From positions 558,001 through 622,000 of the forward strand of contig NC_017941.2 of NCBI RefSeq assembly GCF_000306765.2: DNA of 64,000 nt, given 5' to 3'. A model generated the notes under the pieces. That model saw only the letters and a program-made list of their open reading frames with translations, ran no database searches and was not told the origin of the DNA. Positions 1 through 9,536 of the stretch are shown piece by piece. The translations under genes were made by a program, and so were the position numbers. Within the stretch, counting starts at the first letter, position 1, and every line of letters starts with the position of its first letter. The DNA is from Haloferax mediterranei ATCC 33500 (GTDB taxonomy: Archaea > Halobacteriota > Halobacteria > Halobacteriales > Haloferacaceae).

Positions 1-689
1 TCGTCGGGGACGGCCACGACGACGCTCTCGACGCCATCGTCGTCGTAGTCTGTGCGCGTTGGGGTGAAGCCGCGGCGCTCGAACGCTCGTTCCCATGCAC
101 TTGGGACCGCGGTCTCGATGGCGACGGTGTAGGTGTCGGTGGGGAGGTCGACCACGGTTCGATTGGTTCGCGTTCGGAGTGTTGCCCCCGAACCGAGTCC
201 GCCACCGTCGGTCGAATTCGTTGTCAGCACCGGAAGCGCGAGAAACGCTGCATCACCGGCGAGCGAGAGCGGAACTGGTGTGGCGAGGGTGGCGCTTTCT
301 CCCGTTCCGCGGGCCACCGCCCCGCCGACGAAGGCGACTCGGTGGCCACCCAATTCGGCGGCGTAGCCGTCGGCGTCGTAGGTTCGGTTGGTTCCCGATT
401 CCGAGAGGATTCGGACGGTTCGGTTCACTCGTGAGAGGTCGCCGTCGGTGACGCGAACCGGATGGCTACCATTCGCGCCGGCGAAGACGCCATCTCGGAG
501 GTCGGTGAAACCCTCGACGGCGGCGTCCGCGTCGGCGGTCGCAACTTGTGCGTCAACGAGCGTTCCGACGCTCGCGGTCAAGAGACCGATGGCGACGACG
601 CCGATTCCGAGGAGGAGCGCGACGCCGACGACGTTCGATTGGGCGCGGGTACGGGCTGTCCCGTTCAGTTGGGTGAGGACGCGGCTCAT
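1..689 (-). CDS. Pilin-like secreted/membrane-anchored protein, 3' end outside window
   Basis: The reading frame is open from an ATG at 689 to the window edge, giving 229 visible residues with no stop. After a short basic N-terminus (TARTRAQSNVVG) comes one hydrophobic helix at about residues 20-42, then a long Thr/Asn/Asp-rich extracellular-looking domain. This is the layout of the haloarchaeal pilin-like proteins that follow pilB-pilC pairs (N-terminal hydrophobic segment plus adhesive domain). The start overlaps the stop of the PilC gene by four bases (ATGA), so the three genes are probably one transcript. A minor pilin or pilus-assembly component is the likely role. The exact family is not recognised, and the missing C-terminus limits the call. 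Confidence 0.65.
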   Translation of the reverse strand, partial: MSRVLTQLNGTARTRAQSNVVGVALLLGIGVVAIGLLTASVGTLVDAQVATADADAAVEGFTDLRDGVFAGANGSHPVRVTDGDLSRVNRTVRILSESGTNRTYDADGYAAELGGHRVAFVGGAVARGTGESATLATPVPLSLAGDAAFLALPVLTTNSTDGGGLGSGATLRTRTNRTVVDLPTDTYTVAIETAVPSAWERAFERRGFTPTRTDYDDDGVESVVVAVPD

Positions 690-2605
690 ATCAGTCCGAC
701 CCCCGCGTAGACCATGTAGCAGGCGGCGACCAGCGCAGCCGAGTGAAGGAACGCTTCGTAGCGACCTCGACTCGCCGTTCCGGCGAACCATCCGGAGGCG
801 AGCATGGTCGCCTGCGTGACGACGTACATCCGATAGCGGTCGCGTTCGAGGTCGACCGCGCCCGCGTTGATGGCGAACGACCCGCTCGTCGAGAGCGACG
901 AGAGTTGTGCGAACCCGTCGAAAACGTGGACGTTGACGGCGACAGTGATGCCGATGACCAACAGCGCGGTCGTCCAGCCGACGGCAACGTAGACGAGTAG
1001 CCCAGACCGAAGTGCGCGCTTTTCGTGGTAGAGGCGGCCGATTTCGGTCTGGAGCGTGTCGAAGACGGTGCCGGTGTCGCTGCCGCCGTCGAGCGCGCCG
1101 ACGACGAGCCCGATGGTTTGCTCGGCCATCGGTGTCCCGACGCGTTCGACGAATCGTTCGAGTGCAGCGGTTCGGAGGTTCACGTCGGTGCCGGAACTCG
1201 GCGCGGTGAACCGAAGGTTGAGCGCGAGGTCGGCCACGTCGCTGTCGAGCGGGCCGAGGTCGACGTCCTGTCCGACGTTCTCGACTGCCTCTGCGAAGGG
1301 GCGGCCGAGACTGACGTGTCCCGAGACGGCGTGGACGAAGTCCTTCAATTCGCGGTCTTTCGCGTCGTCGATGCGGGCGCGGCGGACGCCCACGAGACCG
1401 ACCGGCGTCGCGTAGGCGACGTACCCGGCGAGGGAGACGCCGACCGCATCCGCGCCAACGAGGGCGGCGACCCCGGCGACGAGCAGTGCCGGAGCCACGA
1501 ACACGACCGCGGCGCTGGCCGGGTTCGTGAGCGTCGTGGTGAGGGTGTTGAATGCCGTAGTTGGCCTGTCGTATTCGACGGACTGGTCCGGTGGCCGGAG
1601 ACCGGAAATGAGAAGGCTCGCACCGAGTCCGACGCCGATGATGAAGACGGCGCTCGAATAGACGACGACACCCCGAGTAGTGGTTTGCCCGAGCGGCGTG
1701 ACGACCGGCTCGGAGAGTCCGGGCGCGATGACGCTCATCACCGTGAGGACGATGACGAGGAGCGACGGCAGCACGAGGAGCACGATGAACAATTCGGCGA
1801 GGAGTTCGAGGAAGCCCTCGGCGCGTTCGCGGGCGCGGTCCTGTCGGTGGCCGAGCATTCGACTCTCCATCCGGAGGTAATTTCTGAGGGCGTCGTCGCC
1901 CTGTCCGGCGTGTTCGCGGAACTTCAAGAGGAACGGCGAGAGCACCCCCTCTGAGGGAGTGTCGCGGGCGACTCGGCGGAGTCCTTCGTTCACGTTCCCG
2001 GTCAGCGAGGCCGTGTTGAGGACGCTGCGGAAGGCGATTGCCGTTTCGCCGTACGCGCCGGTCTCGGCGACTCGGCGGAGCATCTCGCGCGGTCCGTCGC
2101 TCCCGGACGATAGGACGTGCAGGTAGCGAACTGCACCGGGAAGCGTCCGCTCGATGTTCTCTCGCCGGGCAGTTGCTCGCCACCCGAGGTATCTCCCGGC
2201 GACCAGGAGAACGGCGCGCCGGGTCGCAACGGCCGCGCCGAGCGCGAACACCGCCGCCACTGGCAGACGCGGGATGACGGGTATCGGAACGTGCTCGAAG
2301 AGCGGCAGTGCCGCGCGGAGTACGTCGAGGACGGCATCGACGGTCGAATCGGGCACCGCGAGTACGACGAGCACCGTCGGGAATGCGACAAACAAGCCGG
2401 TCGCCCACGCGAGTCCGTAGGCTCGCGCGAGGTAGAGGTCGAAACTCATCCGCATGTCTGTCCCGCGGTAGCGGCGACGGTCTCGGTCGTGTCGCGAGGC
2501 GTCGACGTGTCTCGCGAAGAGGGCATAGAGCGCTCTGTCGAGGACCGAAAGCGAGCGGACCCGTCCGACACCCCGGTCGTCGCGTACGGCGTCGAACTCG
2601 GTCAC
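686..2605 (-). CDS. pilC: Type IV pilus assembly membrane protein, PilC/TadC family
   Basis: This 639-residue polytopic protein has two T2SSF-like (type II secretion F) domains, at about residues 155-285 and 420-555. Each is followed by strong membrane segments, with further helices near 65-85, 315-335 and 365-405 and at the C-terminus. In archaeal type IV pilus systems PilC is the membrane platform that works with the PilB ATPase to insert or remove pilins. The gene overlaps pilB upstream and the pilin-like gene downstream, each by four bases (ATGA), indicating translational coupling. The double-F-domain size is normal for haloarchaeal PilC. It might instead belong to a secretion system rather than a pilus, but the pilin-like neighbour favours a pilus. 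Confidence 0.88.
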   Translation of the reverse strand: MTEFDAVRDDRGVGRVRSLSVLDRALYALFARHVDASRHDRDRRRYRGTDMRMSFDLYLARAYGLAWATGLFVAFPTVLVVLAVPDSTVDAVLDVLRAALPLFEHVPIPVIPRLPVAAVFALGAAVATRRAVLLVAGRYLGWRATARRENIERTLPGAVRYLHVLSSGSDGPREMLRRVAETGAYGETAIAFRSVLNTASLTGNVNEGLRRVARDTPSEGVLSPFLLKFREHAGQGDDALRNYLRMESRMLGHRQDRARERAEGFLELLAELFIVLLVLPSLLVIVLTVMSVIAPGLSEPVVTPLGQTTTRGVVVYSSAVFIIGVGLGASLLISGLRPPDQSVEYDRPTTAFNTLTTTLTNPASAAVVFVAPALLVAGVAALVGADAVGVSLAGYVAYATPVGLVGVRRARIDDAKDRELKDFVHAVSGHVSLGRPFAEAVENVGQDVDLGPLDSDVADLALNLRFTAPSSGTDVNLRTAALERFVERVGTPMAEQTIGLVVGALDGGSDTGTVFDTLQTEIGRLYHEKRALRSGLLVYVAVGWTTALLVIGITVAVNVHVFDGFAQLSSLSTSGSFAINAGAVDLERDRYRMYVVTQATMLASGWFAGTASRGRYEAFLHSAALVAACYMVYAGVGLI

Positions 2606-4938
2606 GGCTCTCGTCCCTCGGTGTCGTCGCGGCCGTCGCCAGTTGCGCCGCTGTCGGTGCGCTCTGCCATCCGGCGGCGGACGCGCTCGACGGTCGCTGC
2701 CTCGTCCGTTCGAAGGTCCGAAAGGAACCCGAACAGTTGGTTCACGTCGGTCACCTGCTCGCGGACGAGATACTCGACGTATCGGTGTTTCCGGTGGAAC
2801 TCGCGTTCGACCGCCTCTACGTCTCGGTCGGTTGCTTCGGCGATGCGGTGGAACAATCGGATACCGACGCGCCGGTGGTCGTCACCCAACTGCGGGTGTT
2901 CGTACGAGAGGTCGAACGAGCCATCGGGTGACCGACGGGCGATGGTGTTCCAGTGGAGTGTCCGGCCGTCTTTCTCGATGACGCCGCGGCGACCCCACGT
3001 TTCGTTGTACTCCGATTCGGGGACGAGTTCGACGACTTCGGCGACGTATCGCTCGCCGTCGACCTTGTGCGGGAACACGACGAGGTCGAGTTCGCGGAGC
3101 AGGTACGGCGGTAGCCCCTGCTCGATGACGCGGTTGACGAGCGTCTCGATGTCCGCGGCGTGAGTGGTTCCGATAACGCCGTGGCCGGTGTTTAGCGTCT
3201 CTGCGAAGGTGGCGAACGACGCCGGCGTGTTGATTTCGGCGATGACCTCGACATCGGGATTGAGGTAATTCGCCTCGGTCATGAGGTCGGCCATCGAGAC
3301 GCGCTTGAACTCGGATTCGTGGTCGCGCGTCGTGAGCGAGACGCCCGTCTCGTGCGGAAGGTGGACCTCACGGGACCCCTCGTCGATGCTGATTGGCCGG
3401 TGGTCGTAGGGAATGAACGGCATGTGCGCGTTCATTAATGTAGTTTTGCCGACACCTGTTGCGCCCGAGAACAGCACGACGCGGTGGTGTTCGTAGCAAA
3501 GCCAAAGCAGCGTCACGAGTTCTGTCGAGAGTGAGCCACCCTCCACGAGGTCGATTGGGGTGAGCACGTCGCCGGACTGCTTGCGAATCGAGACGTGTGG
3601 CCCGCCTTCTGAGATGACTGGGAGCGCCACGGCACACCGAATCGTCTCGTCGGTGTCGCTCGTCTCGGGGTCCCCACCGGTTGCACCGGGGCGGAGATTC
3701 ACCTTCGCACTCGGATTCGAGGCGTTCAACTCCACGCCGTCCGCTGCGGCGAGTTGTGTCACGACGTTCGTAAACTCCGTTTCGTCCTCGAAGACGAGAT
3801 TCGTCGGAACGCGAAGCCCGCCACGGCCGGTCACGTCAGCCCGCGGGATGACCTTCACGCGTTCGCCGACGCGGTTCGCTTCGATGTCTTCGAGATGCGG
3901 GTCGCGGATGGGAACCGTGAGAATCCCCTCGCCGACGTAGTCGCGGAGGACGTAGTAGACGAGGTCGTCGAGGCGGTCCTCGGCGAACCGGCGGTCGACC
4001 GGCGGCAGGGTAAGCCCGTACTCTGAAAGCGCCGACTGGACACGGAACTTCGTAGCGTCGACCCACGCTCTCGTGTTCCGGGCGGTGAGTCGCCGCGAAA
4101 GGAACTCGCGCGCCCTGTCGCGGACGAATCCGATACGGTCGGAGACCACATCGTCGACGTTCGCTTCCCAGATTCGCTCTTTACATTCCTCGATGAGTTC
4201 GGTGTCACCCGGAACGAGGTCGGGTTCGAGGACCGCGTACTTGGTGGCAAAGCGGTCGTCGCCGAGCAGTCGGTCGCGGTAGACGACCACGTCCACGTCG
4301 TATCCGGCGAAGGGGACGGTGTAGTGTTCGACCCGTTCGGCGGCGATGCGGTCGGCAAACGCCACGTCAGAATCGAATGCCGTCGTCGCCGGGGCGAAGT
4401 CTTCGGTGTGAACGACCAGACACTCCGACCCGTCTCCACGGCCAGCATCGACGACCTCGATTCGGTCGTCGAGCGCGAGCGGCGTGACCTCGCCGAGTAA
4501 GCGGAGGTCAGAGAGCGCATGGTGTTCCACGCGCCTGCGAGCGGGCGGCGTGAGGTCGAGTAGCCTGTCGAAGATACGCCGGTATTTCGGGGAAAGTCCC
4601 GCTTCAGCGCGTGCGGCCGCTCCTTCGCGAGTGAGCGGCCGCCGCTGGACGACCGTCGAGAAGTGGTCACGAACAGTCTCCAGAGCGTCGGACTCGCGAG
4701 CACCGACAGTTGGCTCTCGAACATCGTAGTCGAAACCGTGGTCGGCGTCGCTGATGGTGACGACAGTATCTGCTGCGACTTCGTACTGGGACCGAACAGA
4801 CGGTGCGTACCACGCGGCAGGGTCGTCCGGTGGTACCGGTGCTGGAACGCTGCCTTCCTCGTGGGGCGTCGAGGAGGCACCAAATTCGAGGGTTGGAGTG
4901 GGTGGCTCCACCTCATCGTTCTCACCTTGGGTAGGCAT
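2602..4938 (-). CDS. pilB: Type IV pilus/secretion ATPase, PilB (GspE/TadA) family
   Basis: This cytoplasmic ATPase of 778 residues should power pilus assembly with PilC. The N-terminal ~330 residues are a long acidic haloarchaeal extension. The ATPase core follows, with Walker A GATGVGKT at residues 492-499 and a Walker B-like strand VEVIAEI at 563-569. A His-box stretch (TGHGVIGTTHA) lies at about 584-594. The segment normally ending GEIRG or GEVRG reads AEINTP here, so the usual Gly and Arg are missing. The ATG at 4938 sits about 27 bases below a TATA box (4961-4970), consistent with a leaderless transcript. First gene of a pilB-pilC-pilin operon. Confidence 0.88.
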   Translation of the reverse strand: MPTQGENDEVEPPTPTLEFGASSTPHEEGSVPAPVPPDDPAAWYAPSVRSQYEVAADTVVTISDADHGFDYDVREPTVGARESDALETVRDHFSTVVQRRPLTREGAAARAEAGLSPKYRRIFDRLLDLTPPARRRVEHHALSDLRLLGEVTPLALDDRIEVVDAGRGDGSECLVVHTEDFAPATTAFDSDVAFADRIAAERVEHYTVPFAGYDVDVVVYRDRLLGDDRFATKYAVLEPDLVPGDTELIEECKERIWEANVDDVVSDRIGFVRDRAREFLSRRLTARNTRAWVDATKFRVQSALSEYGLTLPPVDRRFAEDRLDDLVYYVLRDYVGEGILTVPIRDPHLEDIEANRVGERVKVIPRADVTGRGGLRVPTNLVFEDETEFTNVVTQLAAADGVELNASNPSAKVNLRPGATGGDPETSDTDETIRCAVALPVISEGGPHVSIRKQSGDVLTPIDLVEGGSLSTELVTLLWLCYEHHRVVLFSGATGVGKTTLMNAHMPFIPYDHRPISIDEGSREVHLPHETGVSLTTRDHESEFKRVSMADLMTEANYLNPDVEVIAEINTPASFATFAETLNTGHGVIGTTHAADIETLVNRVIEQGLPPYLLRELDLVVFPHKVDGERYVAEVVELVPESEYNETWGRRGVIEKDGRTLHWNTIARRSPDGSFDLSYEHPQLGDDHRRVGIRLFHRIAEATDRDVEAVEREFHRKHRYVEYLVREQVTDVNQLFGFLSDLRTDEAATVERVRRRMAERTDSGATGDGRDDTEGREP

Positions 4939-4960
4939 ACTCCGGTGTTGTCTGAGTTCA

Positions 4961-4970
4961 GTATTTAAGG
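4961..4970 (-). promoter_or_regulatory. TATA box of the pilB operon
   Basis: On the minus strand this reads CCTTAAATAC, centred about 27 bases before the pilB ATG. That is the spacing of a haloarchaeal TATA box for a leaderless mRNA. Confidence 0.55.
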
Positions 4971-5203
4971 TTTAACCGAGTGTGTTGAGCAACCTCAAAG
5001 AGAGGGCTAACTCCGGAAATCGGCCTCATAAGGCAATAATTAGTCACCCTGAAGTTATTAATTACTCCAAATATTGTATCGTATTCTAACAGCACACACC
5101 AACAAGGATATCAATGTTGAAAACTAGGTGTAGGGTATCTTCACCGACTGACCAATCTTGGACAGTCGACCACTACTCGCCTCCTCATCTCGCTTCAGAC
5201 ACC

Positions 5204-6964
5204 TTACTCAGTGTCAGTCTTATTCACCGTCGAACTCTTGCGTGACACCGGAATTCGGAGGACAACTTCTGACCCAGTCGGCTTCCGCTGATTGAACTCG
5301 ACTGTTCCACCGAGTTGGTCGACGCCCCACTTCACCAACCAGAGACCGAGCCCGCTGCCGTGTCTGAGTGGCGTTTCGCCGTGGGACTGGATGGCAGCGA
5401 GTTCGCTCATATTGATTCCCGGACCCTCGTCTTCGATGCGAAGTTTGAGTGTGTCGCTGTTGACCGTTGCCGTCACTGTGACAACTGGTGTTGTCGAATC
5501 GTTGTGTTCGACACCGTTTTCCAGAAGCTCGGCGACGATTGGTTCGAGCATCGGCGCGCAGACGTAGTCGTTTTCGGGAAGCGACGCCAGTCGAATGTTT
5601 GATTCGGGGAAGTCGGTTCGGATAGTGTCCGCGGCGGCCCGTATCTGGACCGAGACGGGGAGTAGTTGCACATCCCCAGTATCGTCATCTCTCCGCGTCG
5701 TACCGAGTTTTCGCGCCTTTTTGCCGATGTTTACGAGCGTGGCCGCGTGGTTCTGGACAGTTTCCGCGTGCGAACGCGCGGACTCGAGCGACCCCGACTC
5801 GATATTTTCCAAGACGAGGGTGGCGTAGCCTTCGAGGAGGTTTGCTTCGGTTCGGAGGTTGTGCCGAAGGACGCGGTTCATCACTTCGAGTTGCTGGTGA
5901 TTCAACCGACGGTCGGTCACATCCCGGAAGACGAGCGCGTTGCCGATGGCGCGGTTATGGTGGTCGGTGAACTCGCTGGTCCGGAGTTCGAAGTCTCGCT
6001 GGCCACCGCCGAGCCTGATTGTAACTTGGTCGCCGACCGGTTGGCCGGGCGTGATATCTTCGATGACATCGGAGACGGTGCGTCCTTCGAGTTCGTCGGC
6101 GGAACGGCCGAGGATGGCAACTGCCGATTCGTTCAGGGCGATGACGCGCCACTTCGTGTCGGTCACGATGACCGCGTCAACCATGGATTCGACCACACGT
6201 TCGCAAGCAAACCACTTCGGGATTGGGCGCGCTCCGAGGAGGTCGTATCGACGGAGTGCCACCGCGTACGCCAGTCCTGCAAACGTGAAGCCTGCAGGCG
6301 TCATATCGATGGAAGACCCGTACAGTTCGAGAAACGTCGTGGCGACATTTGCGAGGACCGGCATTAGCGTCCCGAGGATGAGCGTAATCGCCTGCATTCG
6401 GTACATCGTTGGCATGTTGAATGCCGTCCGAAAGAGGACAATCGCACCGGAGAGCCAGAGCAGATAGCTGTATCCGAGGGCGACCCAGTAAAGCGGTCCC
6501 CACTCATGCTGATGGATGCTGATTATCCCCTTCACGGCGGGAACGACATCTACCGCCGACCACATGAAGTGGTGTGCAGGATTCGTCCAGACGGCGACGA
6601 GCGCAACCATCGGAATAAACGAGATGAGGATAGTCATACCGGGCGTCGTATACCGGTCGTGCCCGGTGTACGCGAACGCGAAGACGAACCACGCGATTGG
6701 CGCAGTGAGGACGCCAATCCACTGGATGCTTGCGAGGACGAGTTTGAGGCCGAGGTCTGCGACGATGAGTTCGGCGATGTATCCCATCGACCACAATCCA
6801 CTTGCGGCGGCAAGTACGATCAGACCGGGGGCACCCGGTGTTTTCCGGTGCTTCCAAGCAATCGTGGCGGCACCAACGCTGACAATTCCCGCGACGACGA
6901 TGAGCCCAACAGCAATCGTGACTACTGGTTCTGATTGTGCGATAAGTTGCACATCCCATCTCAT
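5204..6964 (-). CDS. Membrane sensor histidine kinase (7TM N-terminus, PAS, HATPase)
   Basis: The protein has 586 residues from the ATG at 6964. About seven membrane helices occupy residues 14-235 (histidine-kinase 7TM type, with PGA...GLWSMGYIAEL), then a PAS domain at about 255-350. The phosphoacceptor box RHNLR has its histidine at 368. The ATP-binding domain has an N-box Asn483, DEGPGI at 512-517 and GSGLGL at 536-541. It probably senses a membrane or redox signal and phosphorylates a response regulator not encoded nearby. An in-frame ATG at 7093 would add 43 residues but overlaps the upstream gene and precedes the first helix with unrelated sequence, so I prefer 6964. Confidence 0.85.
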   Translation of the reverse strand: MRWDVQLIAQSEPVVTIAVGLIVVAGIVSVGAATIAWKHRKTPGAPGLIVLAAASGLWSMGYIAELIVADLGLKLVLASIQWIGVLTAPIAWFVFAFAYTGHDRYTTPGMTILISFIPMVALVAVWTNPAHHFMWSAVDVVPAVKGIISIHQHEWGPLYWVALGYSYLLWLSGAIVLFRTAFNMPTMYRMQAITLILGTLMPVLANVATTFLELYGSSIDMTPAGFTFAGLAYAVALRRYDLLGARPIPKWFACERVVESMVDAVIVTDTKWRVIALNESAVAILGRSADELEGRTVSDVIEDITPGQPVGDQVTIRLGGGQRDFELRTSEFTDHHNRAIGNALVFRDVTDRRLNHQQLEVMNRVLRHNLRTEANLLEGYATLVLENIESGSLESARSHAETVQNHAATLVNIGKKARKLGTTRRDDDTGDVQLLPVSVQIRAAADTIRTDFPESNIRLASLPENDYVCAPMLEPIVAELLENGVEHNDSTTPVVTVTATVNSDTLKLRIEDEGPGINMSELAAIQSHGETPLRHGSGLGLWLVKWGVDQLGGTVEFNQRKPTGSEVVLRIPVSRKSSTVNKTDTE

Positions 6965-7055
6965 GCCCGGTATTGGCCCATGTAGCGCCAATTCCCCGAC
7001 GTTCGTACTCACTATACAAACTTTCTCTCCGAGCGACAAAAGGGTATGTGCGTAG

Positions 7056-7943
7056 TTAGACAGGGACGAGGGATAGTCCGTGGGCTGCGACAACTACGCC
7101 AAGGACCATCAGTACACCTTCTCCGTCTCTGAGCGTGCAGAGTCGCTCCACCGACCGGTTCGTACCGGTAAGCGCGTAGGTAATCCACACGGAGTACACG
7201 GTGGCGGGAAGGAGCGCGATGGGTGCCCAGAGAGGGACGTAATCGAGCCACGCGGCACCGACAACAAACCCCAGTGAAACCAGTTCCATCGCGTAGAGAA
7301 TCAGTTGGGTCCGACGAACACCGACAGCCGTTGGGAGGGTTGCGACTCCGTTTTCTTTGTCACCTTCGACATCCCTCACGTTGTGAACTTCGACCGAAAT
7401 CGCAGAGCGGAGGAAAAACCAGACCGCGGCGACGACGGCCCCGGCGATGTAGCTCGGCTCCGCTGCCGCAACCGCGAACGGGACGAATGCAACGAGGACC
7501 GCCCACGCGAGTGCGACGACGGTCGTATTGACGAGAAAGATGTCTTTGAGCCGGTCGGCAGACGGAATCGGCAGGAGCGGTAAACTGTAGAAAACGGCAA
7601 CGACGCCGGGAAAGAGCGTCAGTCCAAGCCCGTAGACACCGCCGCGTTGGATTGCGAGTCCGAGCGCGCCGATGATGGCGAGCGCCGAGAAGGCGGTGTA
7701 CATCCTTGGATGCGCCGCGATGAAGGCGGTTCGACCGACGTAGTTCGCTTCGTCGGCGTCGAGGTCCGCGAGTTTGTCGAAGTTGTAGATGCCGACGGTA
7801 ATCAGGAATCCGACGACGAGGGCCGCGTTCGGACTGATGCCCGCGAGGGACGACGCGACGTATATTTCTCCGATGGTGGCCACGCCGAGGAACACCGAAC
7901 TGTGCACTACTGCTGCGTATAGCCGCTTTGGGACAATTCGCAT
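7056..7943 (-). CDS. UbiA-family polyprenyltransferase
   Basis: This integral membrane protein has 295 residues and about eight to nine helices. Both aspartate-rich motifs of the family are present: NFDKLADLDAD at residues 54-64 and NVRDVEGDKENG at 188-199. These bind Mg-diphosphate of the prenyl donor. Members attach isoprenoid chains to quinone precursors, glycerol ethers, heme or carotenoids, and the substrate cannot be chosen from the sequence. A TATA-like ATAACTAAT lies about 27 bases before the ATG at 7943. The histidine kinase follows 91 bases downstream on the same strand, and a shared transcript is possible but not shown. Confidence 0.8.
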   Translation of the reverse strand: MRIVPKRLYAAVVHSSVFLGVATIGEIYVASSLAGISPNAALVVGFLITVGIYNFDKLADLDADEANYVGRTAFIAAHPRMYTAFSALAIIGALGLAIQRGGVYGLGLTLFPGVVAVFYSLPLLPIPSADRLKDIFLVNTTVVALAWAVLVAFVPFAVAAAEPSYIAGAVVAAVWFFLRSAISVEVHNVRDVEGDKENGVATLPTAVGVRRTQLILYAMELVSLGFVVGAAWLDYVPLWAPIALLPATVYSVWITYALTGTNRSVERLCTLRDGEGVLMVLGVVVAAHGLSLVPV

Positions 7944-8294
7944 CGCATGCGTAATCGTGTCTGCCGAGAATTAGTTATGAAGTGTCATTTATGATGATGG
8001 AATTGCTAGGCAGTTCTTGTTACTCTCGTGAATATCACCATCTCTGTCACGGTTATCGACGGATGCGGCGGCGTTATCGACCACAAAATAGACCCGTTTG
8101 AGTCGGCTGTTTCAGGAGTTTGGTCCACCTGACGTGTCCGGATGACGACGGCGGGACCGCGCGTCGAGTTCACAGTGTTAGTAGCACACTTCGCGCGTTT
8201 CGCAACTCGTTATCCGGTGACTGCGGGTGGATGACCTGGACCATCACACCGACTCAGTGTGTACATTTAGGGACTTCAGGCGTGGATATCGGGT
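7944..8294. other. Intergenic region between divergent genes
   Basis: No supported gene is seen in these 351 bases. They carry the promoters of the divergent neighbours: a TATA-like element near 7970 for the prenyltransferase and ACATTTAGGG at 8262-8271 for the zinc-ribbon protein, 28 bases before its ATG. Just upstream of the latter, CACAC-7 nt-GTGTG (8245-8261) is a short inverted repeat that could be an operator but is weak. GTTATCGAC occurs twice (8052 and 8073). Confidence 0.5.
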
Positions 8295-8777
8295 ATGTCA
8301 GCGCCTTCCGACGACCAACCGACCCGAGACCGTGGCCCGAACGAAGTGTTTTGCCGCGACTGCGGCGCGGTTATCGACGAGCGGGCTGAGATTTGCCCCG
8401 AGTGCGGAGTTCGCCAGCGCGACCCGCCGCAGTCATCGGTCGACTCCGCGGTAGACGACCTGTTTGAAGGAGGGAACCCATTCATTGCGGCGCTTCTATC
8501 CGCTCTCTTCCCCGGGTTGGGTCAACTGTACAACCGCGAACTCGAACGCGGACTTGCGTTCGCCGTCGGGATGGTCGTCACAACGCTTTCGACGGTAGTA
8601 TTCATCGGAATCGTTCTCATCCCCGCGGTGTGGCTCTATTCTATCTACGACGCGTACACACGCGCGGAACTTCGAGCCGAGGAGTTGCGGTGCGAGGAGG
8701 CGGATGATGAGACCGAATCGGCGGAGAACAGCGGTGCTGCGACTAATGTCGAATCACCGGACGACTCGACGGCCTGA
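8295..8777 (+). CDS. Zinc-ribbon membrane protein, TM2-like
   Basis: A 160-residue protein. The N-terminal zinc ribbon is CRDCGAVID...CPECG at about residues 20-38. After a linker come two hydrophobic segments, the first starting at the NPFIAALLSALFPGLGQLYN stretch (about 61-80), which resembles TM2/DUF5683-type two-helix proteins with the PGLGQLY signature. The acidic Glu/Asp-rich C-terminus is cytoplasmic in style. The function is unknown; such proteins are common in haloarchaea as zinc ribbon plus two helices. The start is supported by a TATA element 28 bases upstream. Confidence 0.75.
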   Translation: MSAPSDDQPTRDRGPNEVFCRDCGAVIDERAEICPECGVRQRDPPQSSVDSAVDDLFEGGNPFIAALLSALFPGLGQLYNRELERGLAFAVGMVVTTLSTVVFIGIVLIPAVWLYSIYDAYTRAELRAEELRCEEADDETESAENSGAATNVESPDDSTA

Positions 8778-8830
8778 GTCGCCCGTAATCGTCTGCGTGA
8801 GGTTCTACTGGAAACGCTTCAGAACGCGCG

Positions 8831-9325
8831 TTAGACCTCTGCGTCCCAGTCCGGTGGCAAGAGTGGCTCGGGGTCCTCGTGGACGAATTCGACGCCCTTG
8901 TCGGGGTCGAGCGGGTGGACCTTCGTCCGCATCGTTGCGCCGTCGGCGAGCAGCGAGAACATGCGGTCGGTCTCGGCGAGACGGTAGTACAGCGGGAGGC
9001 AGACCGCGACTTCGTCTTCGGTCGCGCGGACGATGAGTGCGAGATAGACGAGACCGTTGGTGACCGCGCGGAACGATTCGTATTCGTCGAACGCTGTGCC
9101 TTCGACGGCCGATTCGACCTCACTGTATACGTCGTCGCCAACGACGATATCGAGACCGACGTGGTCGACGACATCGTCGCCTGTTCCGGGAACGGGAGCG
9201 ACGTCGCCCGGCAGGGCCACGACGACGCGCCAGTCGCGCTCTCGATAGTCGTCAGCGAGCGCTTCACACTCTTCGACCACCGTCTCCCACGTGTTCGACT
9301 CGTCCGAGAGCGGATGTTTTTCCAT
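8831..9325 (-). CDS. Conserved haloarchaeal hypothetical protein
   Basis: A 164-residue soluble, strongly acidic protein beginning MEKHPLSDESNTWETVVEEC. I chose the ATG at 9325 because translation farther upstream is Arg/Ser/Pro-rich and unlike a haloarchaeal protein. There are no membrane segments or recognisable catalytic motif. The middle (YLALIVRATEDEVAVCLPLYYRL) looks like the core of a small alpha/beta fold, and the protein ends LLPPDWDAEV. It is convergent with the zinc-ribbon gene, separated by 53 bases. I do not recognise the family beyond its likely being conserved in haloarchaea. Confidence 0.65.
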   Translation of the reverse strand: MEKHPLSDESNTWETVVEECEALADDYRERDWRVVVALPGDVAPVPGTGDDVVDHVGLDIVVGDDVYSEVESAVEGTAFDEYESFRAVTNGLVYLALIVRATEDEVAVCLPLYYRLAETDRMFSLLADGATMRTKVHPLDPDKGVEFVHEDPEPLLPPDWDAEV

Positions 9326-9536
9326 GCGGCATGGTGTCGGTGAGCGATACCTAAACCTTGGCTTCTCCCGCCGGTGGGGAACGTCTACCTTCGCAGGGGT
9401 GCGGGAACTCGACGTTCCCACACCGGGCGCTCGCATTCGACTGGATTTCGGTCGCCGACTCGGTGACAAAAGTCTGAGATGGTCTGGCAAAAATTGAAAA
9501 GGTATATCATGCCATGCATATCATTCACATTCAATA

